A stretch of DNA of 64,000 nt from positions 4,650,001 to 4,714,000 of the forward strand of contig NZ_CP007044.2 of NCBI RefSeq assembly GCF_000520015.2, read 5' to 3'. Below, piece after piece: positions 24,941 through 34,365 of the stretch. This DNA comes from Chania multitudinisentens RB-25. GTDB taxonomy: Bacteria > Pseudomonadota > Gammaproteobacteria > Enterobacterales > Enterobacteriaceae. Both the position numbers and the translations under genes were made by a program. Below the pieces are notes generated by a model. The model was not told where the DNA came from, did not search any database, and was given only the letters and a program-made list of their open reading frames with translations. The stretch's first letter is position 1. The number at the start of each line of letters is the position of its first letter.

Positions 24941-26707
24941 TTAGTAAGAACGCACTTTCGGCGGGAATGCCGCACGCAGTTTCGGTTGCATATTCACTTC
25001 ACGGCGCGTCATGCTTTCCGATTGCGGCAGATACAGCGAATGGCACAGCCAGTTGGCATCATCACGCTCTGGGAAATCGAAGCGGCTATGCGCCCCACGG
25101 CTCTCAGTGCGGAAGTTGGCCGACACAGCGGTCGAATACGCCGTTTCCATCAAGTTATCCAGTTCCAGGCATTCAATGCGCTGGGTGTTAAACTCGCTGG
25201 AAGTATCATCCAAACGTGCATTCTTCAAACGTTCACGGATCACTTTCAGTTCTTCCAATCCTTTCGCCATCGCATCACCTTCACGGAACACCGAGAAGTT
25301 ATTCTGCATACAGGATTGCAGTGCCTTGCGGATCTCAACCGGATCTTCACCTGAACGGGTGTTATTCCAACGATTCAGGCGCTCCAGCGAAGCCTCAACA
25401 TCAGAATCACTCGCATCACGGCTAACGCCCTGCTCATCCAGCGACTCTTGCAAATGCATACCGGCAGAACGCCCAAACACCACCAGATCCAACAATGAGT
25501 TGCCACCCAGGCGGTTAGCACCATGCACCGATACGCAGGCAATTTCACCGACGGCAAACAAGCCTGGGATCACCACATCCTCACCCTTCTCGTTCACCGT
25601 TAATGCCTGACCGGTTACCTTGGTCGGAATGCCGCCCATCATGTAGTGACAGGTAGGAATAACCGGAATAGGCTCTTTCACCGGATCGACGTGAGCAAAG
25701 GTGCGCGACAACTCCAGAATGCCCGGCAGACGGGATTCCAGAACCTCTTTGCCCAGATGATCCAGCTTCAGCTTGGCATGTGGGCCCCATGGGCCATCGC
25801 AGCCGCGGCCTTCACGGATTTCAATCATGATCGAGCGGGCAACCACGTCGCGGCCCGCCAAATCTTTGGCGTTAGGCGCGTAGCGTTCCATAAAGCGCTC
25901 ACCGTGCTTGTTCAGCAGGTACCCCCCTTCACCACGGCAACCCTCGGTGACCAATACCCCCGCACCCGCGATACCGGTTGGGTGGAACTGCCACATTTCC
26001 ATATCCTGCACGGGTACACCAGCACGCAATGCCATACCAACGCCGTCGCCGGTATTAATGTGCGCATTGGTTGTTGACTGATAAATACGGCCTGCACCAC
26101 CGGTAGCCAGCACGGTAGCTTTGGCTTTGAAATACACCACTTCACCGGTTTCGATACAGATAGCGGTCGTTCCCACCACCGCCCCATCCTGGTTCTTCAC
26201 CAGATCCAAGGCGTACCATTCAGAGAAAATGGTGGTGTGGTTTTTCAGGTTCTGCTGATACAGAGTGTGCAATAAAGCATGGCCGGTACGGTCAGCCGCA
26301 GCAGCGGTACGCGCTGCCTGTTCGCCACCAAAATTCAGTGACTGGCCACCGAACGGGCGCTGATAAATACGGCCATCCTCCAAGCGGGAGAACGGCAACC
26401 CCATATGTTCCAGCTCCAGAATAGCTTCCGGGCCGGTTTGGCACATATATTCAATGGCGTCCTGATCACCGATATAGTCAGAACCCTTCACCGTATCGTA
26501 CATGTGCCATTCCCAGTTATCTTCGTGGCTGTTACCCAGGGCAACGGTGATGCCGCCTTGTGCAGACACGGTGTGGGAACGGGTTGGGAACACTTTGGAT
26601 AGCAGGGCACAGGTTGAACCCGACTGAGAAATCTGTAGTGCAGCACGCATACCTGCGCCACCCGCACCAATAACAACAGCATCAAACTCTCTGACTGGCA
26701 GTTTCAT
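24941..26707 (-). CDS. sdhA: Succinate dehydrogenase flavoprotein subunit
   Basis: Catalytic subunit oxidising succinate to fumarate. 588 residues, as in E. coli: FAD-binding GAGGAGMRAAL near the N-terminus, the covalent-FAD histidine in RSHTVSAQGG near residue 45, and substrate-site HPTGIAGAGVLVTEGCRGEGG. The ATG directly follows the sdhD TAA (TAAATG). Confidence 0.99.
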   Translation of the reverse strand: MKLPVREFDAVVIGAGGAGMRAALQISQSGSTCALLSKVFPTRSHTVSAQGGITVALGNSHEDNWEWHMYDTVKGSDYIGDQDAIEYMCQTGPEAILELEHMGLPFSRLEDGRIYQRPFGGQSLNFGGEQAARTAAAADRTGHALLHTLYQQNLKNHTTIFSEWYALDLVKNQDGAVVGTTAICIETGEVVYFKAKATVLATGGAGRIYQSTTNAHINTGDGVGMALRAGVPVQDMEMWQFHPTGIAGAGVLVTEGCRGEGGYLLNKHGERFMERYAPNAKDLAGRDVVARSIMIEIREGRGCDGPWGPHAKLKLDHLGKEVLESRLPGILELSRTFAHVDPVKEPIPVIPTCHYMMGGIPTKVTGQALTVNEKGEDVVIPGLFAVGEIACVSVHGANRLGGNSLLDLVVFGRSAGMHLQESLDEQGVSRDASDSDVEASLERLNRWNNTRSGEDPVEIRKALQSCMQNNFSVFREGDAMAKGLEELKVIRERLKNARLDDTSSEFNTQRIECLELDNLMETAYSTAVSANFRTESRGAHSRFDFPERDDANWLCHSLYLPQSESMTRREVNMQPKLRAAFPPKVRSY

Positions 26708-27055
26708 TTAAGCACCCCACACTACGATTGTTCCGTACAGTAAATAGACCAACAACGTGACGACAATCGCCAGTTGCAGCACTAGGCGTAACGCCAGTGG
26801 TTTGATATAGTCCGTCAGCACCTGCCACATCCCAACCCAGGCGTGAACCAGGATCGACAGCAATGTCAGCAAAGTGAAAACTTTCGTAGTAGAGATGGCG
26901 AAGAAACCACGCCAGACTTCATAAGTCATGCTCGGGGCGGTAATGATAAACCCCAGGAGATAAAGAACGTACAGGGTGATGACGATAGCGGAAGCACGCA
27001 GTAATAACCAGTCGTGTACGCCATTACGCCCTAATGCAGAAACGTTGCTTACCAT
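26708..27055 (-). CDS. sdhD: Succinate dehydrogenase membrane anchor SdhD
   Basis: Cytochrome b556 anchor subunit, 115 residues with three membrane helices; heme-ligand region SILVHAWVGMWQVLTDY. The frame opens 43 codons further upstream inside sdhC, but MVSNVSALGRNGVHDW matches the E. coli start. It overlaps the end of sdhC by 7 bp. Confidence 0.98.
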   Translation of the reverse strand: MVSNVSALGRNGVHDWLLLRASAIVITLYVLYLLGFIITAPSMTYEVWRGFFAISTTKVFTLLTLLSILVHAWVGMWQVLTDYIKPLALRLVLQLAIVVTLLVYLLYGTIVVWGA

Positions 27056-27438
27056 ACGAGAACTCCAGCCAGAATTGACAGCACGGCAGTCAGACCGAAC
27101 GCCACTTGGGCAGAACGGGTACCTGCGGCTAAACTCTCTTCGATGTAGCCGAAATCCATTAACAAGTGGCGGATGCCACCGCAAATGTGATAGGCCAACG
27201 CAGTGAGGATCCCCCAGAAGATGAATTTGACGAAGAAACTGTTCATGATGGAGGCGGCTTGCAGGAAACCCTCTTGAGAAGAGAGAGACAACCCTAACAG
27301 CCAGAGAAGAATACCCACGGCAACGAAGGTAATTACGCCAGAGACTCGGTGTAAGATGGACGCTATCGCAGTTACGGGAAACTGAATCGTTTGCAGATCC
27401 AGATTGACAGGTCTTTGTTTTTTCACGGTTTTGCCCAC
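27049..27438 (-). CDS. sdhC: Succinate dehydrogenase cytochrome b556 subunit SdhC
   Basis: Membrane anchor of complex II, 129 residues (E. coli 129), three helices, with quinone-site ILHRVSGVITF and heme-ligand region LAYHICGGIRHLLMD. It begins at GTG (MGKTVKKQRPVNLDLQTI); an internal GTG four codons later is a less likely start. First gene of sdhCDAB-sucABCD. In E. coli RyhB represses this mRNA when Fur is inactive. Confidence 0.97.
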   Translation of the reverse strand: MGKTVKKQRPVNLDLQTIQFPVTAIASILHRVSGVITFVAVGILLWLLGLSLSSQEGFLQAASIMNSFFVKFIFWGILTALAYHICGGIRHLLMDFGYIEESLAAGTRSAQVAFGLTAVLSILAGVLVW

Positions 27439-28073
27439 ACAGCTCTTATTATTTTCCTTCCTCCGGGCCTGGGTGGGGATCAGACAGCGTTAAGAGCAAA
27501 AAACCCCTACATGCCACACGCCAGACAACAATATCCTTTATGCTTAAATGGCGCGCAGTGATAACGCTGGGTGCTCCTACTTCAGGGTAATCCGGAGACC
27601 TGGCGGCAGTATAGGAGGATCACATTCCTATTACAATTCCCACACAATCCCTTTGGTAACATTTCCCTCGAACAGTGATTCGGATCACGATTTTCACATT
27701 TGGAACAAAATTAATTATCTGATTTGACAAGAGATCAACATTTACATTACAAATAAGGCAGCAATCAGCCCTATGATGCACTACCGGTCTACAGATACAC
27801 TTCCCCCTATGCTTAAGTTATGCAACAGTGTATCCAGTTAATACTCCATCATGTCGTAGGTAATGATTAATAGAAAATAACGAGTCACAAAGAATCGTTA
27901 ACGGCTGATGGGTTATCTCGTTCATCTGGTTCGTATTCTGTACCCTACCCGCGTATTTGCGCTGTCGCTCACAGAGTTAGCACCCGCACCTCTTTAATTG
28001 TGGGCAACCAGCAGAGATTTAAGGTATTTCAGTTGTTAGAGATTTTTAAAATATGGCGCTAAGGAGACTGTAA
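27439..28073. promoter_or_regulatory. Divergent sdhC-gltA control region
   Basis: 635 bp without a gene between sdhC (-) and gltA (+). It contains a CRP-like site (27671-27692). On the sdh strand TAATAG (27628-27633) could be the -10, placing the start near 27621 and the CRP centre about 60 bp upstream, a class I position. In E. coli sdh and gltA are controlled by CRP and ArcA; I could not place convincing ArcA boxes. The gltA ribosome site AAGGAG is at 28061-28066. Confidence 0.6.
27671..27692. promoter_or_regulatory. Candidate CRP site in the sdhC-gltA region
   Basis: The core AGTGA-N6-TCACG is an imperfect palindrome; over 22 bases it matches AAATGTGATCTAGATCACATTT at about 15 positions. 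Its location fits CRP activation of sdhC. Confidence 0.6.
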
Positions 28074-29363
28074 ATGACTGATAAGAAAGCGACGCTAACT
28101 ATTGATAATAGCGAAGCTCCAATCGAACTCGGGGTGCTCACCCCAACACTGGGTCCTGATGTCCTTGACGTACGCGCCTTGGGCTCCAAAGGCTATTTCA
28201 CCTATGATCCAGGCTTTACTTCTACCGCTTCCTGCGAATCTAAAATCACCTTTATTGATGGTGACAAAGGTATCCTGTTACACCGTGGCTTCCCTATTAA
28301 GCAGTTGGCGAAAGAGTCCTCCTATCTGGAAGTGTGTTATATCCTGCTGTATGGCGAAGCCCCAACCAAAGAAGAGTTTGAAACCTTCAAAACAACGGTG
28401 ACACGCCACACCATGATCCACGATCAGATTACCCATCTGTTCCGTGGTTTCCGCCGTGACTCACACCCGATGGCCGTACTGTGCGGCGTAACCGGCGCAT
28501 TGGCGGCGTTTTATCATGATGCGCTGGACGTTAACAACGAGCGTCACCGTGAAATCACCGCTTTCCGCCTGCTATCGAAAATGCCGACCGTGGCGGCCAT
28601 GTGTTACAAATATTCTATCGGCCAGCCTTTCGTCTATCCGCGTAACGATCTTTCTTATGCCGGTAACTTCCTGCGCATGATGTTTGCCACACCGTGCGAA
28701 GAGTATGTGGTGAACCCGGTATTGGAACGTGCGATGGATCGTATCCTGATCCTGCATGCTGACCATGAGCAGAACGCATCAACGTCTACCGTGCGCACCG
28801 CCGGTTCTTCCGGCGCCAACCCGTTTGCCTGTATCGCAGCGGGTATCGCTTCCCTGTGGGGGCCTGCGCACGGTGGGGCCAACGAAGCCGCCCTGAAGAT
28901 GCTGGAAGAAATCAAAACCGTTGAACACATTCCAGAATTCATTAGACGTGCCAAAGACAAAAATGACTCATTCCGCCTGATGGGCTTCGGCCATCGTGTG
29001 TACAAAAATTATGATCCACGCGCTACCGTGATGCGTGAAACCTGCCATGAAGTGCTGAAAGAGCTGAATAAGAAAGACGACAACCTGTTGGCTGTGGCGA
29101 TGGAGCTGGAGCACATCGCGCTGAACGACCCGTACTTTATTGAGAAAAAGCTGTATCCGAACGTCGATTTCTATTCAGGTATTATCTTGAAAGCAATGGG
29201 GATCCCATCCTCTATGTTTACCGTCATCTTCGCTATTGCCCGTACTATTGGCTGGATCGCACATTGGAACGAAATGCACGACGAAGGCATCAAGATTGCC
29301 CGTCCACGCCAGCTGTACACCGGTTATGCTGAGCGTGAGTTCAAGTCCCAGAATAATAAATAA
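28074..29363 (+). CDS. gltA: Citrate synthase
   Basis: Condenses acetyl-CoA and oxaloacetate to citrate; type II, NADH-inhibited hexameric enzyme of Gram-negative bacteria. 429 residues, close to E. coli (427). Conserved DPGFTSTASCESKITFIDGD near the N-terminus, active-site histidines in LHADHEQNAS and FGHRVYKNYDPR, and the aspartate in PNVDFYSG. AAGGAG is 7 bases before the ATG. Divergent from sdhC; a strong terminator follows. Confidence 0.99.
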   Translation: MTDKKATLTIDNSEAPIELGVLTPTLGPDVLDVRALGSKGYFTYDPGFTSTASCESKITFIDGDKGILLHRGFPIKQLAKESSYLEVCYILLYGEAPTKEEFETFKTTVTRHTMIHDQITHLFRGFRRDSHPMAVLCGVTGALAAFYHDALDVNNERHREITAFRLLSKMPTVAAMCYKYSIGQPFVYPRNDLSYAGNFLRMMFATPCEEYVVNPVLERAMDRILILHADHEQNASTSTVRTAGSSGANPFACIAAGIASLWGPAHGGANEAALKMLEEIKTVEHIPEFIRRAKDKNDSFRLMGFGHRVYKNYDPRATVMRETCHEVLKELNKKDDNLLAVAMELEHIALNDPYFIEKKLYPNVDFYSGIILKAMGIPSSMFTVIFAIARTIGWIAHWNEMHDEGIKIARPRQLYTGYAEREFKSQNNK

Positions 29364-29386
29364 AATTATTTACTCTGTCTTACCCC

Positions 29387-29413
29387 ACGCCGCCCATCCG
29401 GGCGGCGTTTTTT
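29387..29413 (+). terminator. Rho-independent terminator of gltA
   Basis: ACGCCGCCC-ATCC-GGGCGGCGT stem (9 bp, 4-base loop) followed by TTTTT, 23 bp after the gltA stop. It ends just before the convergent nei stop. Confidence 0.93.
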
Positions 29414-29418
29414 ATGGA

Positions 29419-30210
29419 TTATTTCTGGCACATCGGGCACCAATAAAATGGCCGGGACGACAAGGTGGTTTTTTCGATCATCGCCCCACATCTTGAACAA
29501 GGCTCACCACTGCGATGAAATACATTGAAACGGAACAAGGAGCCATGATGACGATTTTCGTCCACATGGCCTCGGGTTTGGTAAGACAGACGAGGAATCT
29601 CCAGCAGTGCCTGCGCCAAACGATGTACTTCTTCGGGCATAAGAGCCTGCGGCTTATGTTCCGGTGCCAACTGCGCCTGCCATAAAATTTCCGCCCGCAG
29701 ATAGTTGCCCAACCCCGCCAAAAATCGCTGATCGAGCAACATACCACCCAGTTGCCGTTTACAGAAACTGGCAGATAACAGCCGTTTTTCGACCTGCTCC
29801 ACGCTCAGCGCCATATCCAACACATCCGGGCCAATACGTTTTAAAAATGGATGCTGTTCAATTTCACCACGCAGTGCGACCGTGATATCTGAAGCGCTGT
29901 ATAACAAAATCGCCCAATCAGCGGTTTCCAGCCGGACACGCAGATCGCGCTTGGTTTCTGGCGTTTCTCCGGCCTTCACCACTTTCCACACGCCGTAAAG
30001 CTGGTTATGGCTGTACATCGTTAATCCATTGGAGAAATCCGTCAGTAATGCCTTGCCACGGGGTTCAATGGCGTTAATGCATTCACCAATTAAATCAGCC
30101 TGGTAGTGCTTCAATTGAGGAAAAGCAAACCACACTTCGGTGAGTGGTTGACCAATCATCACCGCCGCCAGTTTATCTGCCGCCCGCCGAATCTCCGGTC
30201 CTTCAGGCAT
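29419..30210 (-). CDS. nei: Endonuclease VIII (DNA glycosylase/AP lyase)
   Basis: Removes oxidised pyrimidines in base excision repair. 263 residues, the E. coli length: N-terminal PEGPEIRRAADKL with the catalytic Pro2-Glu3, the helix-two-turn-helix FLAGLGNYLRAEILWQA, and a C-terminal zinc finger CSRCGAMIEKTTLSSRPFYWCPMCQ. It lies 47 bp after pcp on the same strand; whether it shares that transcript is unclear because a weak hairpin lies between. Confidence 0.97.
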   Translation of the reverse strand: MPEGPEIRRAADKLAAVMIGQPLTEVWFAFPQLKHYQADLIGECINAIEPRGKALLTDFSNGLTMYSHNQLYGVWKVVKAGETPETKRDLRVRLETADWAILLYSASDITVALRGEIEQHPFLKRIGPDVLDMALSVEQVEKRLLSASFCKRQLGGMLLDQRFLAGLGNYLRAEILWQAQLAPEHKPQALMPEEVHRLAQALLEIPRLSYQTRGHVDENRHHGSLFRFNVFHRSGEPCSRCGAMIEKTTLSSRPFYWCPMCQK

Positions 30211-30228
30211 ACCATAACTCCTTCGTTT

Positions 30229-30261
30229 AAAAAGAGGTTTTCCTTCATCGGAGCCTCTTAA
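30229..30261 (-). terminator. Weak terminator-like hairpin at the pcp stop
   Basis: AAGAGG (30232-30237) pairs with CCTCTT (30254-30259) around a 16-base loop that can pair further (CTCC/GGA); on the minus strand it is followed by TTTAAA. It overlaps the pcp stop codon. Only modest support. Confidence 0.35.
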
Positions 30262-30902
30262 TGCGTTGCACCACCCGCCACTTTCAAATCATGTTTAACC
30301 TGTAGCGCAGTCAAAATCGCCAGCTCTAACGCATGCAATACGGTTTGGACCGCCATACTTGGTGCACCAGGGTGGAACGCTGCCTGTTCCGGCAGATATG
30401 GAATATGGATAAAACCCCCCTTCACCGTCTGTTGCCCAGATAAACGGTGCAGCAGACCGTACATCACGTGGTTACACACATAGGTTCCAGCAGTCTGCGA
30501 AACCGAAGCAGGAATACCGGCCTCACGCAGCGCATGCACCATCGCTTTGATGGGCAGCATGCTGAAATACGCCGCAGGCCCTTGCTCAACAATCGTCTGA
30601 TCGATCGGCTGTTGCCCTTGGTTATCGGGAATACGCGCATCGTCAACGTTAATCGCCACCCGCTCCAGCGTAATATCGGTGCGCCCGCCCGCTTGACCAA
30701 CCGCCAACACCATCACTGGCTGCCATTCATCAATCGCCGTATTCAGCACCGTCAACGCCTTGCCAAAAACGCAAGGCAACTGGCGTGCCACGATATGCGT
30801 ACCGGCAATTTCACGATCATTAAGCTGCTTCACCACTTCCCAAGAGGGATTCACCCTTTCCCCATCAAACGGCTCAAACCCCGTAATCAATACTTTTTGC
30901 AT
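30258..30902 (-). CDS. pcp: Pyroglutamyl peptidase I (pyrrolidone-carboxylate peptidase)
   Basis: Cytoplasmic cysteine peptidase of family C15 that removes N-terminal pyroglutamate (5-oxoproline) from peptides. 214 residues, the usual size, with the catalytic triad regions TDITLERVAINVDD (Glu), GTYVCNHVMYGLLH (Cys) and FIHIPYLPEQ (His). AGGAG precedes the ATG. It starts 8 bp after the DUF979 stop, so it is the last gene of the 5-oxoproline operon: it releases the substrate that PxpABC hydrolyses. Confidence 0.96.
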   Translation of the reverse strand: MQKVLITGFEPFDGERVNPSWEVVKQLNDREIAGTHIVARQLPCVFGKALTVLNTAIDEWQPVMVLAVGQAGGRTDITLERVAINVDDARIPDNQGQQPIDQTIVEQGPAAYFSMLPIKAMVHALREAGIPASVSQTAGTYVCNHVMYGLLHRLSGQQTVKGGFIHIPYLPEQAAFHPGAPSMAVQTVLHALELAILTALQVKHDLKVAGGATH

Positions 30903-30910
30903 GTGTTCTC

Positions 30911-31918
30911 CTACAGAAACATCAGAAAATAAAGCAGAAAGACGTTTACCAACAGCAAGGTTACCCCGGTTGGGATCTGAGCCTTGATTACCGCATTTTT
31001 GTCCGGCAGCTCCAGTAATGCCGCGGGCACGATATTATAATTAGCCGCCATTGGCGTCATTAACGTGCCGCAATAGCCAGAGAACATGCCAATTGCCGCC
31101 ATCACCGCCGGGTTACCACCGTGTTGTAGCACCAGGATCGGGATACCGATACCGGCGGTAACAATCGGGAAAGCCGCAAAGGCATTACCCATCACCATAG
31201 TCAGCACCGCCATACCAACGGCGTATACCGCTACGGCGATAAAACGGTTATCTACTGCCAGATATTCCTGCGTCAAATAGGAAATTGCACTTCCAACACC
31301 GGCAGAGGTAAAGAGCAAACCCAACGTAGCCAGGATCTGCGGCAGAATAAATGCCCAACCAATGGAGTCCAGCAAACGGCGTGCTTCCTGAATCGGTTGT
31401 AGAGCCCTTTCATGGGTTATTTTCACGGCAATCACTAAGCCCAACACGCAGCCGGCGGCCATCGAGAATAACGTAATCAGCGTGGCGTGGTTACCGCTGC
31501 CAAACATCGCACTTTGCAATGCTGGGATATTGTTGAACAACAACACGCCGACCACTGTCACCAGTGGAATAGCCAGAGCAGGGATAAATAGGCGATTGCC
31601 CAACCGTTGGGCGCTCGCTTCCCGCTCCTGCGGGCTACGTTGATGGTAACTGCCCAGGCGAACGCCGCCGAAACCGGCAATCAGCGCCATCACCACGACC
31701 AGCACCCCCACCACAATATGTAATTGACGTTTGGCTTCTGCACCGCTGCCAAATAGCCCGTAGGTCCAATCACCCACCAGGAAGATCAGGCCGTACAATG
31801 CCCAGAACAGGCCGGTAGTGACCCGGCGTGGATTGGCGCGATCGCGGAACGACATCACCGCAACGCTCAGTAATACCGCACCGGCTAACCAATAAAGGTA
31901 TTGTTGCTGGAAATTCAT
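30911..31918 (-). CDS. Putative 5-oxoproline transporter subunit, DUF979 family
   Basis: 335-residue polytopic inner-membrane protein with about nine or ten hydrophobic helices, recognised as DUF979. DUF969/DUF979 pairs are regularly found beside pxpABC and are annotated as candidate 5-oxoproline transporters from that association; transport has not been shown for this protein. Conserved-looking blocks are FPIVTAGIGIPILVLQHGGNP and MFSGYCGTLMTPMAANYN. It overlaps the DUF969 gene by 4 bp and is followed 8 bp later by pcp. Confidence 0.85.
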   Translation of the reverse strand: MNFQQQYLYWLAGAVLLSVAVMSFRDRANPRRVTTGLFWALYGLIFLVGDWTYGLFGSGAEAKRQLHIVVGVLVVVMALIAGFGGVRLGSYHQRSPQEREASAQRLGNRLFIPALAIPLVTVVGVLLFNNIPALQSAMFGSGNHATLITLFSMAAGCVLGLVIAVKITHERALQPIQEARRLLDSIGWAFILPQILATLGLLFTSAGVGSAISYLTQEYLAVDNRFIAVAVYAVGMAVLTMVMGNAFAAFPIVTAGIGIPILVLQHGGNPAVMAAIGMFSGYCGTLMTPMAANYNIVPAALLELPDKNAVIKAQIPTGVTLLLVNVFLLYFLMFL

Positions 31919-32646
31919 TCACCACTCCCTTTCGCCTGCAGCGCGGCTTGATTGAGCTTACTCAGCTCTGCGGTAAGCTGCCTATCCATGCGGTACAAAC
32001 GGAACGCGTGGATCAGGAAGGCAAAGATTGCCGTTGGAATCCCCCACAGCGCAATGTGCAGCGGCTCGGTCTGAATACCCCCAGATTCCAGCATAAAGTT
32101 ATGCATAAAGATGATTGCGCCAAAAGCCACAAAGATATCTTCACCAAAAAACAGCCCAACGTTATCCGTTGCCGCAGACATCGCACGCAGCCGATGGCGC
32201 ACACGCTCGGGCAGTTCACCATAGCGGTTTTCTGCCGCACCTTCAGCCATCGGCGCCAACAGCGGGCGCACCATCTGCGGATGGCCGCCCAGGCTGGTCA
32301 ACCCCATCGCTGCGGTAGTTTCACGCACGAACAGATAGACGATCAGCAAGCGCCCGGCGGTGGCACTTTTGATGTTGGCGATCCATGTCTGCGCTCGTTC
32401 CTTCAGCCCATGGCGTTCCAACAGACCGATAACCGCCAGCGGCAACAGCAGGATCAGCGGCAAGTTACGGGTATTGATAAACCCCTCACCCAACTTTTCC
32501 AGAATTACGTCCAACGGCATGAATGCTGCTAAGCCGGTAATGATACCGGCGGCGATCACCACCAACACCGGGTTAAAGCGTAAAACGAATCCCACCACGA
32601 TGGCGACAATACCAATCAGTGGCCAGAGATTTACTGTTTGTTCCAT
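31915..32646 (-). CDS. Putative 5-oxoproline transporter subunit, DUF969 family
   Basis: 243-residue membrane protein (DUF969) with about six helices, for example LWPLIGIVAIVVGFVLRFNP at the N-terminus and LIVYLFVRETTAAMGLTSLGGHP in the middle. It overlaps the DUF979 gene by 4 bp, so the two are very likely subunits of one carrier. It lies 59 bp after pxpA in the same operon. Confidence 0.85.
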   Translation of the reverse strand: MEQTVNLWPLIGIVAIVVGFVLRFNPVLVVIAAGIITGLAAFMPLDVILEKLGEGFINTRNLPLILLLPLAVIGLLERHGLKERAQTWIANIKSATAGRLLIVYLFVRETTAAMGLTSLGGHPQMVRPLLAPMAEGAAENRYGELPERVRHRLRAMSAATDNVGLFFGEDIFVAFGAIIFMHNFMLESGGIQTEPLHIALWGIPTAIFAFLIHAFRLYRMDRQLTAELSKLNQAALQAKGSGE

Positions 32647-32705
32647 GATTCATCCCTTTTGTACTGTCTCTTATTGTTATGGCAATGCCACCTTGTACAT
32701 GGCTA

Positions 32706-33443
32706 TTAATCCGCACTGACGCGGATCTGTTGTTCGGCAAAGCTTGCGCGCAGTTTGCGGGCATACGCCAGCGCATGTTCACCATCACCATGCAGGCAAA
32801 CCGTTTCGGCCTGAACGGCAGCCCAGGTTCCTGCCACGCTGCGTACCCGGTGATGGCGTACCATCTCCAGCGTCTGTTCCAGCGCCAACGCCTCACTGGC
32901 GATCAACGCACCCGGCTGGCCACGCGGCACCAACGTGCCATCGGCCTGATAACCGCGATCGGCAAACACTTCCTGCCGCGTCGCCAAACCCAGCTTCTCG
33001 CCGGCACGAATCAACTCACTGCCTGCCAAACCAACCAGACGCAGCGCGGGGTCCACCGCTAGCACGGCGCGAGCAATCGCCTCGGCTAACGTGGGCTCCA
33101 CGGCGGCCTGGTTGTACAACATACCGTGAGGTTTCACATGCACCATCACGCCGCCCTCGGCGCGAGCGATCGCCGCCAGCGCGCCAAGCTGATAAATCAC
33201 CTGCGCATAAACCGTTTCCACCGGCAACTGCATACGGGTGCGGCCAAAGTTTTCCCGGTCGGGAAAACTCGGGTGCGCGCCGATAGCCACGCCGTATTGC
33301 AATGCCCAGCGCACCGACTGACGCATGGTTTGTGCATCACCGGCATGGAAGCCGCAGGCGATGTTGGCGGAACTGACCAGTTGCAGCAGCGCCTCATCAT
33401 TGGCACAGCCTTCGCCGAGATCGGCATTCAAATCAACGATCAT
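32706..33443 (-). CDS. pxpA: 5-oxoprolinase subunit PxpA (LamB/YcsF family)
   Basis: With PxpB and PxpC hydrolyses 5-oxoproline to glutamate at the cost of ATP. 245 residues with the family start MIVDLNADLGEG, then ANIACGFHAGDAQTMR and VHVKPHGMLYN. Corresponds to E. coli YbgL. The ATG lies inside the 3' end of pxpC (11 bp overlap). Cytoplasmic; member of the pxpBCA-DUF969-DUF979-pcp operon. Confidence 0.96.
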   Translation of the reverse strand: MIVDLNADLGEGCANDEALLQLVSSANIACGFHAGDAQTMRQSVRWALQYGVAIGAHPSFPDRENFGRTRMQLPVETVYAQVIYQLGALAAIARAEGGVMVHVKPHGMLYNQAAVEPTLAEAIARAVLAVDPALRLVGLAGSELIRAGEKLGLATRQEVFADRGYQADGTLVPRGQPGALIASEALALEQTLEMVRHHRVRSVAGTWAAVQAETVCLHGDGEHALAYARKLRASFAEQQIRVSAD

Positions 33444-34365
33444 TTAGCCCCCAGGCAATCTGTTGAATAAAGTGATCCTGCTCAGCCTTGGCGCGCTGCG
33501 CGTCGGCCAATGTGCAAGGGATAAAGTGGATAGCCTCACCCAGGCGAATTTGTGCCAAATGGTAGAGATCGGCTTCGATTACGCAGGCAATACGCGGATA
33601 ACCACCGGTAGTTTGCGCATCGGCCATCAGCACAATCGGTTGGCCGTTATGCGGCACTTGTACCACTCCCGGCAACAGCCCATGGGAAAGCATTTCACGC
33701 TCGGTAGTTCTGCTCAGCGCCGTACTGCCATGCAAGCGATACCCCATCCGGTTGCTTTGCGGGCTGAGCTGCCATGCCGTGCGCCAGAAAGCCTCCTGCG
33801 CCTCTTCGCTGAACTCGTCATATTCTGGCCCTGGTAACGCACGCACCCGGTTGTTGAACAGCAATTGCCTCACACCCACGCTGTTAACCGGTAATTTATC
33901 GCTGCTCCCCAGCGGTAAAACGTCGCCGTCTTTCAATTGCCGTCCATCCAGCCCACCGAAACCGGCTTTCAGATCGGTACTGCGTGAACCCAGCATCTCT
34001 GGCACCGCAATTCCCCCCGACAGCGCCAGATAGCTGCGCATGCCGCGTTTAGGCATTTTCAGCGTCAGCTTTTGGCCTTTTTTGACCGGGTAACGCCACC
34101 CCGTCCACAGCGGTTTTCCCTCTAGCTGTGCATCGCAACCCGCCCCCGTCAGCGCTATCCAGCCGCTTTGAGTAAATTCAGCGCTGAATTGCCCGAGCGT
34201 GATCTCCAACCCCGCAGCATTCGGTAGGTTTCCCACCAGCAAATTGGCAATTTTCAATGCGGGTAGATCAAGCGCCCCACCCTGGCTAATGCCCAAACGG
34301 CGAAAACCGTTACGGCCCAAATCCTGCACCGTGGTGTAAATACCCGCACGCAGAATCTTCAACAT
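33433..34365 (-). CDS. pxpC: 5-oxoprolinase subunit PxpC (YbgK, biotin-dependent-carboxylase-like fold)
   Basis: 310 residues, cyclophilin-like AHS2 family (E. coli YbgK). Begins MLKILRAGIYTTVQDLGRNGFRRLGISQGGALD, a stretch highly typical of the family. PxpB and PxpC form the KipI-KipA-type pair that works with PxpA in ATP-dependent 5-oxoproline hydrolysis. Overlaps pxpB by 7 bp and pxpA by 11 bp, implying coupled translation. Confidence 0.96.
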   Translation of the reverse strand: MLKILRAGIYTTVQDLGRNGFRRLGISQGGALDLPALKIANLLVGNLPNAAGLEITLGQFSAEFTQSGWIALTGAGCDAQLEGKPLWTGWRYPVKKGQKLTLKMPKRGMRSYLALSGGIAVPEMLGSRSTDLKAGFGGLDGRQLKDGDVLPLGSSDKLPVNSVGVRQLLFNNRVRALPGPEYDEFSEEAQEAFWRTAWQLSPQSNRMGYRLHGSTALSRTTEREMLSHGLLPGVVQVPHNGQPIVLMADAQTTGGYPRIACVIEADLYHLAQIRLGEAIHFIPCTLADAQRAKAEQDHFIQQIAWGLNDR